DNA of 64,000 nucleotides from NCBI GenBank assembly GCA_949130495.1, contig CASBWL010000040.1:4082674-4146673 (forward strand), given 5' to 3'. The translations under genes and the position numbers were made by a program. This DNA comes from Sambucus nigra. Its lineage: Eukaryota > Streptophyta > Magnoliopsida > Dipsacales > Adoxaceae. The notes beneath the pieces were generated by a model. That model did not search any database. It saw only the letters and a list, made by a program, of their open reading frames with translations, and was not told the origin of the DNA. Positions 12,184 through 23,775 of this stretch are shown one piece after another (the stretch's first letter is position 1; each line of letters begins with the position of its first letter).

Positions 12184-12634
12184 AGGGGCTTCTCCCACTC
12201 CTCAAGCCTAGATATACAACATTTTCTAATAAGTCATATCACAACATTTTTTCTCCTTTAGGTCCTATTTATAAACATGTAGTATTGGAACAAAAATATT
12301 TTTTATGAATGTTAGGACAAACCTATTCAAGTACATACATAGATTGCGTTTCTTTTTTCATCTGAATATGAAGTCTAAAGAGTGAATATGAAATCTGAAT
12401 ATTAAAAATATGTTTGTTTTTATGTCTGAATGAATGTATTTAGAATGATTCAAATGTCAAATGTTCTTTTATCTCTTAATTATTTAGAGGAAAAAATAAT
12501 CATTAATCTTTTAATTATTTAAAAAAATAAACACTATTTGGTACCTCTGAAATGATTTAGATCGAGATTTAAGAGGTAAAAACAAACGAATTCTTACTAA
12601 ACACTAATCCTTAAAAAAAACTATTATAAGGTCT

Positions 12635-12985
12635 TTGGTTCTGCGAAACGATACTAGAATCACACTCTCTCCTCCTACCAAATCCAACAAAAATAACCTG
12701 GGAAGAAGAATGTCTGGAATAATGGGTCGATCAAGGGCGGTCATTTCATTGATGTCAAAGAGCCACCGCCACCTATGCTCAAACCCTAATATTCAATCTT
12801 CAAACACCCCCCAACCCCGATTGTTACTCCACCTACAATTCAGCATAGAAAAATGGCGTCGTTCCCTTATACGAAAATCATATTCAATTGCAAAGTTTGG
12901 GGGAATGGTACATTTCTTTATTCCCCTTCCCCTTATTGTCGTTGTTAATATCACATTCAATTCCCTCATTTTGTTTAATTTATGA
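12635..12985 (+). other. Open frame, possible presequence exon
   Basis: A 116-codon frame, with an internal ATG at 12710, reads Arg/Ser-rich and acid-poor (MSGIMGRSRAVISLMSKSH), as mitochondrial presequences do. Sequence near 12904 (GGGG|GAATGGTAC) could hold a splice site, after which the translation becomes hydrophobic and non-specific. The complete gypsy element starts 198 bp downstream. If this is a first exon, the element sits in its intron or has broken the gene. I recognise no family and see no supporting exon on the far side at 23454 onward. Confidence 0.25.
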
Positions 12986-13177
12986 TACCACACTACAAAT
13001 ATATCATTTTGCGTATATAATCAACCGATTTCAAACCTCATGGAAAAATTTTCATGGAAAATAGTTGTTCAGACTCATGTTTTGCCTTTGTAGTACCTTG
13101 ATTGTGAATACTTCATGTAAGAACAACATGCATCTCCATTACAAATGCTCCATCTCAAACCTCATTTTTAGTGGAAA

Positions 13178-13182
13178 ATATT
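13178..13182. repeat. Target site duplication, left copy
   Basis: ATATT here matches ATATT at 23449-23453 exactly, flanking the complete LTR element. This is the 5-bp duplication expected of an LTR-element integrase. Confidence 0.95.
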
Positions 13183-15910
13183 TGTAACAACCCTCGCTTT
13201 TGGGAGCCCGTTTTATATTTTTTTTGCTATGTTGAGTAGTTGCATATATAAAATGCCGGATGTGGAGTAAGTATTAATCTGATGAAATAAGTTAATATTT
13301 ACTAAGAAGTTGCATATTTACCATGTGTGTAAGTGGTTATTACCATGTGGTGTTCTATCTGGTCATGAAAATTTAAAATGGCAATTTGAATTAAAATGAA
13401 ACCGGAACTTAAAATGGCTTGTAAAATTTCCAAATGATAATTTGGAGGGTGTAGTTAGTTCCGGGAGGTGTGAGACAGTCAAAATGTGTGCCATATTGTA
13501 TTTTGAGATTTTGGGCACTTTTGACTGGTTTTGGCATATTGCGTATTAGAAATTAAATTATTGCGGTATTGACATTTAAAATTAGAGACTTTTAATCTAA
13601 GTCCACGTTTTAGTCTTTACCAAGCCTTTCATTTTCTCTTATTTTCCCTAAGTGTTCTAGCTATAGAGTGACAGAGAGAGTGGAAGAAACTTGTGGAGAA
13701 AAGGGAGAGATTGAAGATTGAGGATTGATCTTGCATTCTTCTTCATCCAAATCTGAGTTTGAAGCCCCAAGGCAAGTTTTCTACTTGCTATTATATGGTT
13801 TAAGATGGATAATTAGTATGGGTAGTTATGTATAGTTTTCATGTAATGTAATTGTGGTTTTTAGTTAGATTCATGGTATTAATGTCTTTGGCAGAGATTT
13901 ATTGTGGATTGAGGTAGAAAAATGTTGATGGGAGCATTTATGATCTTTTAGTATAATTAAATGAGGATTGGTTGGGTTTGGTTGATAGTTGGTTTTGGGG
14001 TTTGTATGAAAAATAGGAAGATCGGTCTAGGTCTGCAATGACCGGTCGACCGCGTCTCTCAGACCGGTCGACCGGGCCTTCGGAGGATGGCATACTGCTT
14101 TCTTTCAAAGGCATAAAGTTAAGGGCACGGTCGACCGCGGTCCCCCTACCAGTCGACCGGTTCGTCCGAAAATGAACTTTCTGCTTTCTTTCAAAAGCTA
14201 AAACTTGAGACGCGATCGACCGCGGCCTTGGGACCGGTCGACCGGTCCCCTGTTTTCTCTTCCAATTTTCTACTTTTATTTTTAAATTCTTTTCTTCTCA
14301 TAGGAACTTAGGACTCTTCTTGAATGAAGTAAACCTTGGATTTTAGAGTCCTAGTTGAGCTGGTTGGCACCCTAGTGTTGAATGGGTTTCACTTGGGGTT
14401 AAGTCCGGGGGAGGGGTTGTCTTAAGTGATGTTAAGGCATCACTTTTCTTTGTGCATCCAAATAAATGGATGGAGTTGTAGGGCCATGCTTGGAGACTTT
14501 AGGGGTTTGAATCGAGGTACCTAAGACCTTAAGTTCTGGGAGTGATTTTGATCCCTTGGAGATTTATTCGAGGCATACCCTAGGATGAAAATAAATGAAA
14601 TATCCTATGATCATGGTTTCAAACAAATGAAACACGTAAATGTTAATGGAAATGAGAAGTATGGTTTTTATAGTAAATGTTAATTTACTTAAACACACCT
14701 CTCTAAATGCTATCATAAGGGAAGCTCGCGCATGAGGTGATGTCCCCTGACTAGTGAACGCAGGGAGACTATAGTCCTCAGCCATATGCGAGTTTATTAT
14801 ATGTATTTTTTTGCGCTAGTGAGGTAATTCCGGGTGTGGTTATGACTCACTCGTAGGAATACGGCCACTTCCCGACGTGAGTTAGGTACCCAGGCTGCCT
14901 TGTTTGATAGGCCCCTGGAACATGATAGTCATTTAGGGGCGCGCCCAGTGGGGAAACTCGGAGGGGCGGTCTTAGAATCGTTATATGTATAAGAATATAA
15001 CATTTCTAAACTCAAGTGGGACTTGAGGGTTGCATATTTCCACTGAAATGTATAATGATAATTACATTCCTGCTAAGGAATAAGAATTTGAGGGAAATAA
15101 GAAAATGATGATATTGTATTCCTATTAAGGAATTGAAACTGTATTAAAGTGGAAATTGGTGAATAGAAGCTTTTAATTTAATAATCGCATCCTTTCCTTT
15201 TCTTGCATAATTTTATCTTAGGCTTGTCATTTTAATTGTCTCATTTATATTTCCTGCTTAGGTTGCTAGATGTTTGATGCTCATCCTCATGATTAATTGT
15301 TCATATATAGCATGCTTTTTGTTCATCAGGGAACTATATAAAAACCGGGTCCTGACCCGTTATTTTTCTTCTATGTTGTGTATGTAATTGTATCCGCCCA
15401 GGTGCTCCTCCGCAAGGACGCTCGTGTTGATATTTCTAATCTTTTGCCTTTAAGGAGCTGTAAGAAATTGCGGATATTACAGGATGTTTTGCTAGACGCC
15501 ATTATTTTTGATCTCTAGTTATGATCGGGTCTGTCATTCGGGCGAGTGGCCCAAACTCTGTAATTGTTTAATGATGTAATGCGTAACATATAACTGTTGT
15601 AATCCCTTTTGTGTAGCTGTGGGCCGACAGCATATTCGGTTCTCCCCCTTGTATATATTCGTTTTAGATGTATGTTATTTAAGTTGCTTCGAATTCCACT
15701 ATTTTCTAGAATGGGTTGTTTAAAATGTTTTCTTAACTTAAATTTTAAATCCCATAAATTGTTTTGACAACCCGTTTTCTGAATTAATGGGTGGTTTTCC
15801 CGTATACTTTTACTATATTTGTGGTGCTGAGAATGATTTCCATCCAGGATTTCCGTACATGTCGGAGTATCGGGCTGGACACCCCTTATTTCGGAGTGCG
15901 GGTTGTCACA
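13183..15910 (+). repeat. 5' LTR
   Basis: It is a 2,728-bp repeat beginning TGTAACAACCC and ending GGGTTGTCACA, and it pairs with 20730-23448. It contains three ~85-bp tandem blocks with paired GGTCGACC palindromes (14041-14246) and, further down, a stretch typical of Tekay U5 (near 14880-14960, TACCCAGGCTGCC). Confidence 0.97.
14041..14246 (+). repeat. Six GGTCGACC-type palindromes in three pairs
   Basis: ACCGGTCGACCG-like palindromes occur at about 14041, 14063, 14128, 14148, 14212 and 14233. They form three pairs about 85 bp apart, separated by a repeated CTGCTTTCTTTCAAA block. The same array, with one palindrome damaged, is in the 3' LTR at about 21586-21783. It resembles a repeated enhancer or protein-binding module inside U3/R, which is inference. 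Confidence 0.8.
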
Positions 15911-15912
15911 GA

Positions 15913-15924
15913 TGGTATCAGAGC
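15913..15924 (+). promoter_or_regulatory. Primer binding site, initiator-Met tRNA
   Basis: TGGTATCAGAGC starts 2 nt after the 5' LTR end. It is complementary to the 3' end of plant initiator-methionine tRNA, the usual primer of chromoviruses. Confidence 0.95.
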
Positions 15925-16090
15925 ACTGGGTTCTAGAGTACTAGGATCTATGTGGACTTTTCACGCTCTACCGTAGCGTTCTTTGATATAGAGCCTAATG
16001 ATAAGACTGCTTTGTTGCTTATAATTGCGATCTTCTGTGAAATAGACTGTTGCGAATTAGTATTCTAACTCTATTGTTCCTTTATCTCAG

Positions 16091-17293
16091 ATGCAACCAA
16101 AGAGAGGTCGCCCTGCGAGACGCAATAGAGTTGTAGATGAGGATGTTGATCCTCCACCGCCCCAAGGAACTTTTAATGCTGCGGACGTAGCCAACATTGT
16201 GGCTCATGCAGTTAATGCTGCCATGACCGCAGTAGCTCAACAGATGCCACAAGCTCAACAGCGGGTACAAGATGCTCAAGCACCTGCGAGACCTTCTCCG
16301 TGGGAAAGAGTCAGGGAGTCCTTTTTAAAGGGCCATCCCCCGGAGTTTGACGGAGGCTCGGATGTTGTTCGAGCAAATCAATGGAAGAAGGTTATGCAAT
16401 GCCATTTGCGAATGGTGGATTATAGTGAGGAAAAGAAGCAAGTCCTTACTACTTTCAAGTTGGTTGGGGCAGCGTTACATTGGTGGGAGTCGATGACTAT
16501 GCCAGAACAGAGGGACACTATGTCGATCACTGATTTTTGGGTCTTGTATGACAGGAAGTATTTTCCTCCCGCAATTCAAAGGGAGATGAGAATGAGACTT
16601 CAGGATCTAGTTCAGGGAGTACGATCTGTTGTCGAATACGAAGAGGAGTTTACCCCCTTAGTTAGTTTTGTGCCGGAAGAGGTGACTCCGGAGGAAAGAA
16701 AAGTCTCAAAATTTATGGGAGGTCTAAACTGTAGAATCCGGCAACATTTGCTAGGTAATCTGGCTTTACAAACTTTTGGTGAGGTGATGAATGCGGCATT
16801 GCTCCATTGCCAGGAGCATAGGTTGTTTATACAGAATAGTAAGAAAGCTACAGGAATGGGGCAAGTAGGGAAGCCAGGGGTGAGTGGGAATGGAGGAGGA
16901 GCCTTTCCTTCGTCCCAACCTACGGGTAATAAGCAACGAGAAAGGGATCCCCAGCAAGGGGACGGGTCGAAAAGACAACGCTTTGGCGGGTTTAATACTA
17001 GTGGTAATCCAAACAGGCAAGGTCAGGGTGCAGCGCCACAACAAGAGGGTCGGGGTGGTCAGGGAGGTAGGGGCCATCCGGGCCAAGGTTTCGGACAGTT
17101 CAGAAATAACAGAGGTCGAGGCTAGGAAAATATGGTGGGGAAGTGTTTCCAATGTGAGGAAGCGGGACATTATAAGAAAGATTGTCCTCAAGTGATTGGG
17201 GGACAACCTCCTCGAGTCCCTCTGCAGCCTTATGTTCAGTTTTCGCCACAAGCACAAAATCCAGTTGTCCCTCTTCAGCAGGGTCAACTATAG
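16091..17293 (+). pseudogene. gag: gag of the gypsy element
   Basis: The ATG at 16091 opens a 344-codon frame that ends at a TAG (17123-17125). The same frame continues through a CCHC zinc knuckle (Cys at 17144 and 17153, His at 17168, Cys at 17183; C-X2-C-X4-H-X4-C) to a second TAG at 17291, so the first stop is an interruption. Residues about 75-140 carry the retrotransposon gag core (PPEFDGGSD, a WKKVMQCHLRM helix and AALHWWESM). The part before the knuckle is rich in Gly, Gln, Asn and Arg, as usual for nucleocapsid linkers. The protein would form the cytoplasmic particle that packages element RNA. The stop leaves a Gag without its RNA-binding knuckle. Confidence 0.92.
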
Positions 17294-17842
17294 TATGGGA
17301 GAGTTTACCACATTCAGGATGCTATGCTTCCTCCTCTTCAACCAGCGCCACCAGCTATAGAGGGTAAGTTCCTTATTCAGGGACACATGGATCGCGTTTT
17401 GTTTGATACGGGTGCGACACATTCTTTTATTTCTAGAAGTTTTGCCCAGTCCACAGAATTGATTAAATAAGTAGAGAGCACTTTTACTAGCGTTGAGTCA
17501 TCTATGGGTGACGGTTCACTTATCTTCTTTGTTTGCAAACACATAGGGATCACTCTTGGAAATTTGTGTTTTGTGGCCGACTTACTCGTCCTTGACATGG
17601 TCGGGTATGATGTGATTTTGGGTGTGGATTGGCTTGTTAAGTATCATGCTATAGTAAATTGTTATGGGAAAAGTATAGTCTTCGCCGTTCCGGGACAAGA
17701 TATGTTCCTGGTGGTTATGCCTCGTTTAGAGGGAGATACTGGTACTTATTTATATTGTATTGTGGAAGAGATTTCTCGGGTTAAAATTGTTCCCTTAGAT
17801 TCTATTCCTGTTGTTCGAGATTTTGAGGACGTTTTCCGATAA
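17294..17842 (+). pseudogene. pol: Aspartic protease region of pol
   Basis: In the gag frame, DTGATHSFIS with the catalytic Asp codon at 17405 marks the retropepsin-type protease that would process the polyprotein. The frame is cut by TAA at 17468-17470. It reopens at an ATG at 17504 and runs through YDVILGVDWL, the conserved C-terminal protease segment, to another TAA at 17840-17842 at the protease-RT linker (DVFR). There is no frame change across any of these stops, so point substitutions explain them. Confidence 0.9.
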
Positions 17843-17851
17843 ATATCGGGT

Positions 17852-18760
17852 TTGCCTCCTAGCCGAGAGATTGAGTTTATGATTGACTTAGAGCCGAGAA
17901 CTCGACCGATTGCGCGAACTCCTGATCGTATGGCTCCTGTGGAAATGAGGGAGCTAAGAGATCAAATTCAGCAGTTGTTGGAGCAGGGATTTATCAGGCG
18001 TAGTACGTCGCCGTGGGGTGCTCCTGTGTTATTTGTGAAGAAAAGAGATGGTTCCCTCCGGTTATGTGTGGACTGTAGAGAGTTGAATAAGGTCACCATC
18101 CGGAATAAATACCCTTTGCCTCGTATAGATGACTTGTTCGTTCAGCTCAGGGGAGCAACCTACTTCTCTAAGATAGATTTGAGAACGGGCTATCACTAGT
18201 TGAGGATACGGGAGCAGGATGTATCCAAGACTGCTTTTCTGATGAGGTACGGGTCTTATGAATTCTTGGTTATGCCTTTTGGACTAACTAATGCCCCTTC
18301 CGTATTCATGGATCTTATGAATAGGGTATTTCGGGACTTCCTGGACCAATTCGTTATCGTATTTATTAATGACATCCTTGTGTATTCTCAAACAGAAGAT
18401 GACCATGCGATTCATTTGGGGTTGGTCCTGCAAAGGTTAAGGGATCACCAACTGTATGCTAAGTTTGTGAAATGTGGTTTTTGGTTGCGGGAAGTGCAAT
18501 TTTTGGGTCATATTGTGACTTCGCAAGGTATATCGGTGGATCCAAGTAAAGTTATTGTGGTGAGGGAGTGGGGTCAGCCCCCGACACATACCGAAATTTG
18601 CAGTTTTCTGGGTTTGGCGGGTTATTACCGTCGATTTATTAAGGGATTTTCTAAGATTGCTAGTCCTTTGATAAATTTAACCCGGAAAGGGGTTAGATTT
18701 GTTTGGGATGATTCCTGTCAAGCTGCATTCGATGAGCTCAAAAATAGATTGACTTTGGCT
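17852..18760 (+). pseudogene. pol: Reverse transcriptase region of pol
   Basis: The RT blocks appear in order. The fingers region [19 protein letters not shown] is followed by [20 protein letters not shown]. The first catalytic Asp is in [10 protein letters not shown] (codon 18176) and intact. A TAG (18197-18199) then interrupts the frame. After it come the [14 protein letters not shown] block and the active-site box reading FINDILVYS. The family has two Asp here, and the first (codon 18368) is Asn, which should abolish metal binding. The LGH box, the thumb and a connection domain ([12 protein letters not shown]) follow. The enzyme would copy element RNA in the particle but is dead twice over in this copy. 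Confidence 0.95.
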
Positions 18761-19150
18761 CCAGTCCTCGCTTTACCCAAGCCGGGGTTGGAATATTTAG
18801 TCTTCATCGATGCATCTCTACAAGGTTTGGGAGGTGTGCTTCAGCAGGAGCGACAAGCTATTGCCTATGCTTCCAGGAAGCTCAAGCCTCATGAAAGGAA
18901 TTATCTGGTGCATGACTTAAAATTAGCCACAATTGTTTTTGCCTTGAAGATTTGGAGGCACTAACTTCTTGGGGAGAAGTTTAGTCTTTTCACGGACCAT
19001 AAGTCGTTGCAATATTTATTTTCTCAGAAAGATTTGAATATGAGGCAGCGTCGATGGTTGGAATTCGTGAAGGATTATCAATTTGATATTCATTACCATC
19101 CGGGCAAGGCGAACGTGGTGGAAGATGCCTTGAGTAGAAAACCCGAGGGA
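18761..19150 (+). pseudogene. pol: RNase H region of pol
   Basis: The region opens with the FIDAS motif (Asp codon 18809), then [16 protein letters not shown]. The next motif reads HDLKLA, whereas the family has HDLELA. The catalytic Glu is Lys (codon 18920), a G-to-A change. A TAA follows at 18962-18964 (in WRH*), and the domain ends with DHKSLQYLF-like and LSRK segments (18996-19140). It would degrade RNA in RNA-DNA hybrids during reverse transcription. Confidence 0.93.
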
Positions 19151-20293
19151 GAACTAGCTGATGTATGGAAGGCTAAATGGAAAGAGCTCAGTCATAAAGA
19201 TGCGGTTGCTAGGGCGTTCATGTCCGTGATGACCGTTACTCCCACGATTGTGGCAAGTTTCGTAGAAGCCCAAAGCAGGGATAAAGAATGCCAAGACCAC
19301 ATTCGCCGATTTCTGACTAGAGGAGCGAAGTCCTACTCGGTAAGTTCTGAGGGTGGATTGCGCTTCCATGGAAGGCTTATCGTTCCGGAAGATGCATATT
19401 TACGACGGGCAGTGATGGCAGAATCTCATGGTTCAAAATTTTTGGTGCATCCGGGTAATGATAAGATGTATCAAGATATGCGCCGTCAGTATTGGTGGCT
19501 GGGTATGAAATGGGATATTTCAGAGTTTGTATCATAATTCACTACTTGTCAGTTGGTTAAGATTGATCATCAGCTACCGGCAGGTTTGTTTCAGCCATTA
19601 GAAATTCTGGTATGGAAATGGGAGATCATATCAATGGATTTCATCACTGGCTTACTGACGTCACAAAAAGGTCACGATTCGATATGGGTCATCGTTGATC
19701 GTTTGACGAAGTTGACGCACTTTCTTCCAGTCCGTACCAATTATAACACTGCTCGTTACGCTCAGTTGTTTATTGAAGAGATTGTTAGATTGCATGGGGT
19801 GCCTTTGAATATTATTTCTGACAGAGATAAGATCTTCGTTTCCCACTTTTGGCAAAGCTTCCAAGAGTCCCTGGGAACGGAATTGAGATTGAGAACTTCC
19901 TATCATCCTCCGACAGATGGGCAGACCGAAAGGGTTAACCAAATGGTGGAGGATATGCTTCGTATGTGTATGCTCGATTTCAAAGGTAGTTGGGAACAAT
20001 ATCTCCCGTTGGTTGAGTTTGCTTACGATAATTCATACCAGTTCACTATTGGGATGGCACCCTATGAAGCCTTGTATGGTAGGCCCTGTAGGTCTCCCAC
20101 ATGTTTGTTGGAGGTGGGAGATAATAAGTTTCTCGGACCTGAAATGATCCGGGATACTTCTTCAAATATCGAACTTATTTGTAATCGTATCCGGATAGCT
20201 CAAGATAGACAAAAAAGAGCTATGCCAATGCGGGAAGAAGACATGTGGAGTTGGAGGTGGGAGACCAGGTATTGGTGCGAGTGTCTCCTATGA
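19151..20293 (+). pseudogene. pol: Integrase core of pol
   Basis: The N-terminal HHCC finger is visible (ESHGSKFLVHPGNDKMY, then TTCQLVK). One zinc Cys appears replaced by Phe just after a TAA at 19535-19537. The DDE core has all three acidic residues: Asp codon 19637 (SMDFITGL), Asp codon 19820 (ISDRDKIF) and Glu codon 19928 (DGQTERVN). The frame is lost at about 20241 through a 1-nt change and terminates at 20291. This enzyme would insert the DNA copy, and it made the ATATT duplication when functional or supplied in trans. Confidence 0.95.
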
Positions 20294-20700
20294 AAGGCGT
20301 TAAGCATTTCGGAAAGAAAGGGAAGCTTGCGCCGCGTTTTATTGGACCTTTTCCGTTAATTACTAAGGTGGGTCCAGTGGCGTATCAACTTGCCCTGCCA
20401 GAATCGTTGCCATAGATTCACGATGTCTTCCACATCTCCTCTTTGAAAAAGTATAAGAGATGTGATGGTGCCCTCTGGCACATTCCTTTCGAAGACATGG
20501 AGTTACAACCTGATGTTTCTTATTAAGAATAACCCGTTGCCATATTGGATCATGGGGAACGTAGATTGAGATCTCGAGTGGTGCCCTTGGTTAGAGTACA
20601 ATGGAGTCATCACAGTGATGAGGAATCTACTTGGGAGCGTGAGGACGATATGCGGGATAAGTATCCGCATCTTTTCATCCAAGGTACGCTTGAATTTTGG
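20245..20700 (+). pseudogene. pol: Integrase C-terminus and chromodomain-like segment
   Basis: In the frame shifted relative to the core, the GPY-type module is clear (VGDQVLVRVSPMKG, KLAPRFIGPFPL, then DVFHISSLKKY). A TAG at 20413 and TAA codons at 20524 and 20530 interrupt it. It ends with VQWSHHSDEESTWERED, the post-integrase chromodomain-like tail of Tekay/Del elements, thought to steer integration to heterochromatin. Without the frameshift and stops the integrase would be of normal size. Confidence 0.88.
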
Positions 20701-20717
20701 GGGCAAAATTCCCTCAT

Positions 20718-20727
20718 AAGGGGGGAG
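20718..20727 (+). promoter_or_regulatory. Polypurine tract
   Basis: AAGGGGGGAG ends 2 nt before the 3' LTR and is the plus-strand primer for reverse transcription. The sequence just upstream (TTTTGGGGGCAAAATTCC) matches the corresponding place in the tandem array units at 40955-64000. Confidence 0.93.
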
Positions 20728-20729
20728 TA

Positions 20730-23448
20730 TGTAACAATCCTCGCTTTTTGGATCCCGTTTTATGTTTTTTTGCTATGTTGAGTAGTTGCATATATAAGAT
20801 GCTGGATGTGGAGTAAGTATTAATCTGATGAAATAAGTTAATATTTACAAACAAGTTGCATATTTACCATGTGTGTAAGTGGTTATTACCATGTGGTGTT
20901 CTATCTTGTCATGAAAATTTAAAATGGCAATTTGAATTAAAATGGAACCGGAACTTAAAATGTCTTATAAAATTTCCAATTGATAATTTGGAGGGTGTAG
21001 TTAGTTCCGGGAGGTGCGAGACAGTCAAAATGTGTGCCATATTGTATTTTGAGATTTTGGGCACTTTTTGACTGGTTTTGGCATATTGCGTATTAGAAAT
21101 TAAATTATTGCGGTATTGCCATTTAAAATTAGAGACTTTAAATCTAAGGCCACGTTTTAGTCTTTCCCAAGACTTTCATTTTCTCTTATTTTCCCTAAGT
21201 GTTCTAGCCCTAGAGTGAGAGAGAGTGGAAGAAACTTGTGGAGAAAAGGGAGAGATTGAAGATTGAGGATTGATCTTGCATTCTTCTTCATCCAAATCTG
21301 AATTTGAAGCCCCAAGGCAAGTTTTCTACTTGCTATTATATGGTTTAAGATGGATAATTAGTATGGGTAGTTATGTATAGTTTTGATGTAATGTAATTGT
21401 GGTTTTTAGCTAGATTCATGGTATTAATGTCTTTGGTAGAGATTTATTGTGGATTGAGGTAGAAAAATGTTGATGGGAGCATTTATGATCTTTTAGTATG
21501 ATTAAATGAGGATTGGTTGGGTTTGGTTGATAGTTGGTTTTGGGGTTTGTATGAAAAATAGGAAGATCGGTCTAGGTCTGCAATGATCGGTCGTCTCTCA
21601 GACCGGTCGATCGGGCCTTCGGAGGAGGGCATACTGCTTTCTTTCAAAGGCATAAAGTTAAGGGCGCGGTCGACCGCGGTCCCCCTACCGGTCGACCGGC
21701 TCGTCCGAAATGAAATTTCTGCTTTCTTTCAAAAGCTAAAACTTGAGACGCAATCGACCGCGGTCTTGGGACCGGTCGACCGGTCCCCTGTTTTCTTTTC
21801 CAATTTTCTAGTTTTATTTTTAAATTATTTTCTTCTCATAGGAACTTAGGACTCTTCTTGAATGAAGTAAACCTTGGCTTTTAGAGTCCTAGTTGAGTTG
21901 GTTGGCACCCTAGTGTTGAATGGGTTTCACTTGGGGTTATGTCCGGGGGAGGGGTTGTCTTACGTGATGTTAAGGCATCACTTTTCTTTGTGCATCCAAA
22001 TAAATGGATGGAGTTGTAGGCCCATGCTTGGAGACTTTAGGGGCTTGAATCGAGGTACCTAAGACCTTAAGTTCTGGGAGTGATTTTGATCCCTTGGAGA
22101 TTTATTCGAGGCATACCCTAGGAAGAAAATAAATGAAATATCCTATGATCATGGTTTAAAACAAATTAAACACGTAAATGTTAATGGAAATTAAAAGTAT
22201 GGTTTTTATAGTAAATGTTAATTTACTTAAACACACCTCTCTAAATGATATCATAAGGGAAGCTCGCGCATGAGGTGATGTCCCCTGACTAGTGAACGCA
22301 GGGAGACTATAGTCCTCGGCCATATGCGGGTTTATTATATGTATTTTTCTGCGCTAGTGAGGTAATTCCGGGTGTGGTTATGACTCACTCGCAGGCATAT
22401 GGCCACTTCCCGACGTGCGTTAGGTACCCAGGCTGCCTTGTTTGATAGGCCCCTGGAAGATGATAGTCATTTAGGGGCGCGCCCAGTGGGGAAACTCGGA
22501 GGGGCGGGCTTAGAATCATTATATGTATAAGAATATAACTTTTTAAAACTCAAGTGGGACTTGAGGGTTGCATATTTCCACTAAAATGTATAATGATAAT
22601 TACATTCCTGCTAAGAAATAAGAATTTGAAGGAAATAAGAAAATGATGATATTGTATTCCTATTAAGGAATTGAAACTGGATTAAAGTGGAAATTGGTGA
22701 ATAGAAACTTTTAATTTAATAATCGTATCCTTTCCTTTTCTTGCATAGTTTTATCTTAGGCTTGTCATTTTAATTGTCTCATTTATATTTCCTGGTTATG
22801 TTGCTAGATGTTTGATGCTCATCCTCATGATTAACTGTTCATATCTAGCATGCTTTTTGTTCATCTGGGAACTATATAAAAACTGGGTCCTGACCCGTTC
22901 TTTTTCTTCTTTGTTGTGTATGTAATTGTATCCGCCCAGGTGCTCCTCCGCAAGGACGCCCGTGTTGATATTTCTAATATTTTGCCTTTAAGGAGCTGTA
23001 AGAAATTACGGATATTACAGGATGTTTTGCTAGACGCCATTATTTTTTATCTCTAGTTATGATCGGGTCTGTCATTCGGGCGAGTGACCCAAACTCTGTA
23101 ATTGTTTAATGATGTAATGCGTAACATATAGCTGTTGTAATCCCTTTTGTGTAGCTGTGGATCGACAGCATATTCGGTTCTCCCCCTTGTATATATTCGT
23201 TTTAGATGTATGTTATTTAAGTTGCTTCGAATTCCACTATTTTCTAGAATGGGTTGTTTAAAATGTTTTCTTAACTTAAATTTTAAATCACATAAATTGT
23301 TTTGACAACCCGTTTTCTGAATTAGTGGGTGGTTTTCCCGTATACTTTTACTATATTTGTGATGCTGAGAATGATTTCCATCCAGGATTTCCGTACATGT
23401 CGGAGTATCGGGCTGGCCACCCCTTATTTTGGAGTGCGGGTTGTCACA
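20730..23448 (+). repeat. 3' LTR
   Basis: It is a 2,719-bp repeat, TGTAACAATCC...GGGTTGTCACA, collinear with the 5' LTR with scattered substitutions and small indels (for example loss of a GACCGC stretch near 21592). It is followed by the ATATT target duplication copy at 23449-23453. Confidence 0.97.
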
Positions 23449-23590
23449 ATATTACTTTATCTACCCACCCCAAACTTACACTTTTCATACTCCCAAGCAT
23501 ATTCAAACTCAACACTTTGTCTTTCTCACACATCTAAAACTTTAAAATGCTATATCTTTTAACTTACGTGTCACATTATAATAAAAATTA

Positions 23591-23775
23591 CTCCATCCCT
23601 CCCAAATTAATAATAATCCTTGTTTCCTTTTTGTGATGTCCCAATTTATTTTTTTTAAGATATAATTAACGGCTCATATTATACAATAGTGAGCAAAGCT
23701 TTATCCAAGCCACTGATTGAGTTCATTCTTAATAATTGTGATTTTCAAATAGCGACTATTAATTAGGGACAGAGG
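23591..23775. mobile_element. Stowaway-type MITE
   Basis: The left end CTCCATCCCTCCCAAATTAA and the right end TTAATTAGGGACAGAGG are imperfect inverted repeats flanked by TA on each side (23589-23590 and 23776-23777). The CTCC(A/C)TCC(G/C)TCCCA terminus and TA duplication are the Stowaway/Tc1-mariner hallmark. The element is 185 bp with no coding capacity. Confidence 0.85.

Larger units (their letters stand above)
13183..23448 (+). mobile_element. Complete Ty3/gypsy element, Tekay/Del chromovirus type
   Basis: The element is 10,266 bp and bounded by a perfect 5-bp ATATT duplication. Order: 5' LTR (13183-15910), PBS to initiator-Met tRNA, gag, protease, RT, RNase H, integrase, C-terminal chromodomain-like segment, PPT, 3' LTR (20730-23448). 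The RT-RNase H-integrase order defines Ty3/gypsy. The post-integrase WEREDDMRDKYPHLF segment and the large LTRs starting TGTAACAA point to the Tekay/Del clade. The LTRs differ by roughly a few percent by eye. Coding capacity is lost: about ten in-frame stops, one frameshift near 20241, FIND instead of the RT FxDD box, and Lys for the catalytic RNase H Glu. Any recent movement must have used proteins supplied in trans, or the damage came after insertion. Confidence 0.97.

Noticed and set aside
15911..15930. TGGTATCAGAGC words as tRNA gene fragments
   Set aside because: They stand at fixed positions next to LTR ends and lack cloverleaf partners. They are primer binding sites.
16766..17287. 173-codon minus-strand frame opposite gag
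   Set aside because: It is antisense to a clearly recognised gag with zinc knuckle and has no family resemblance.
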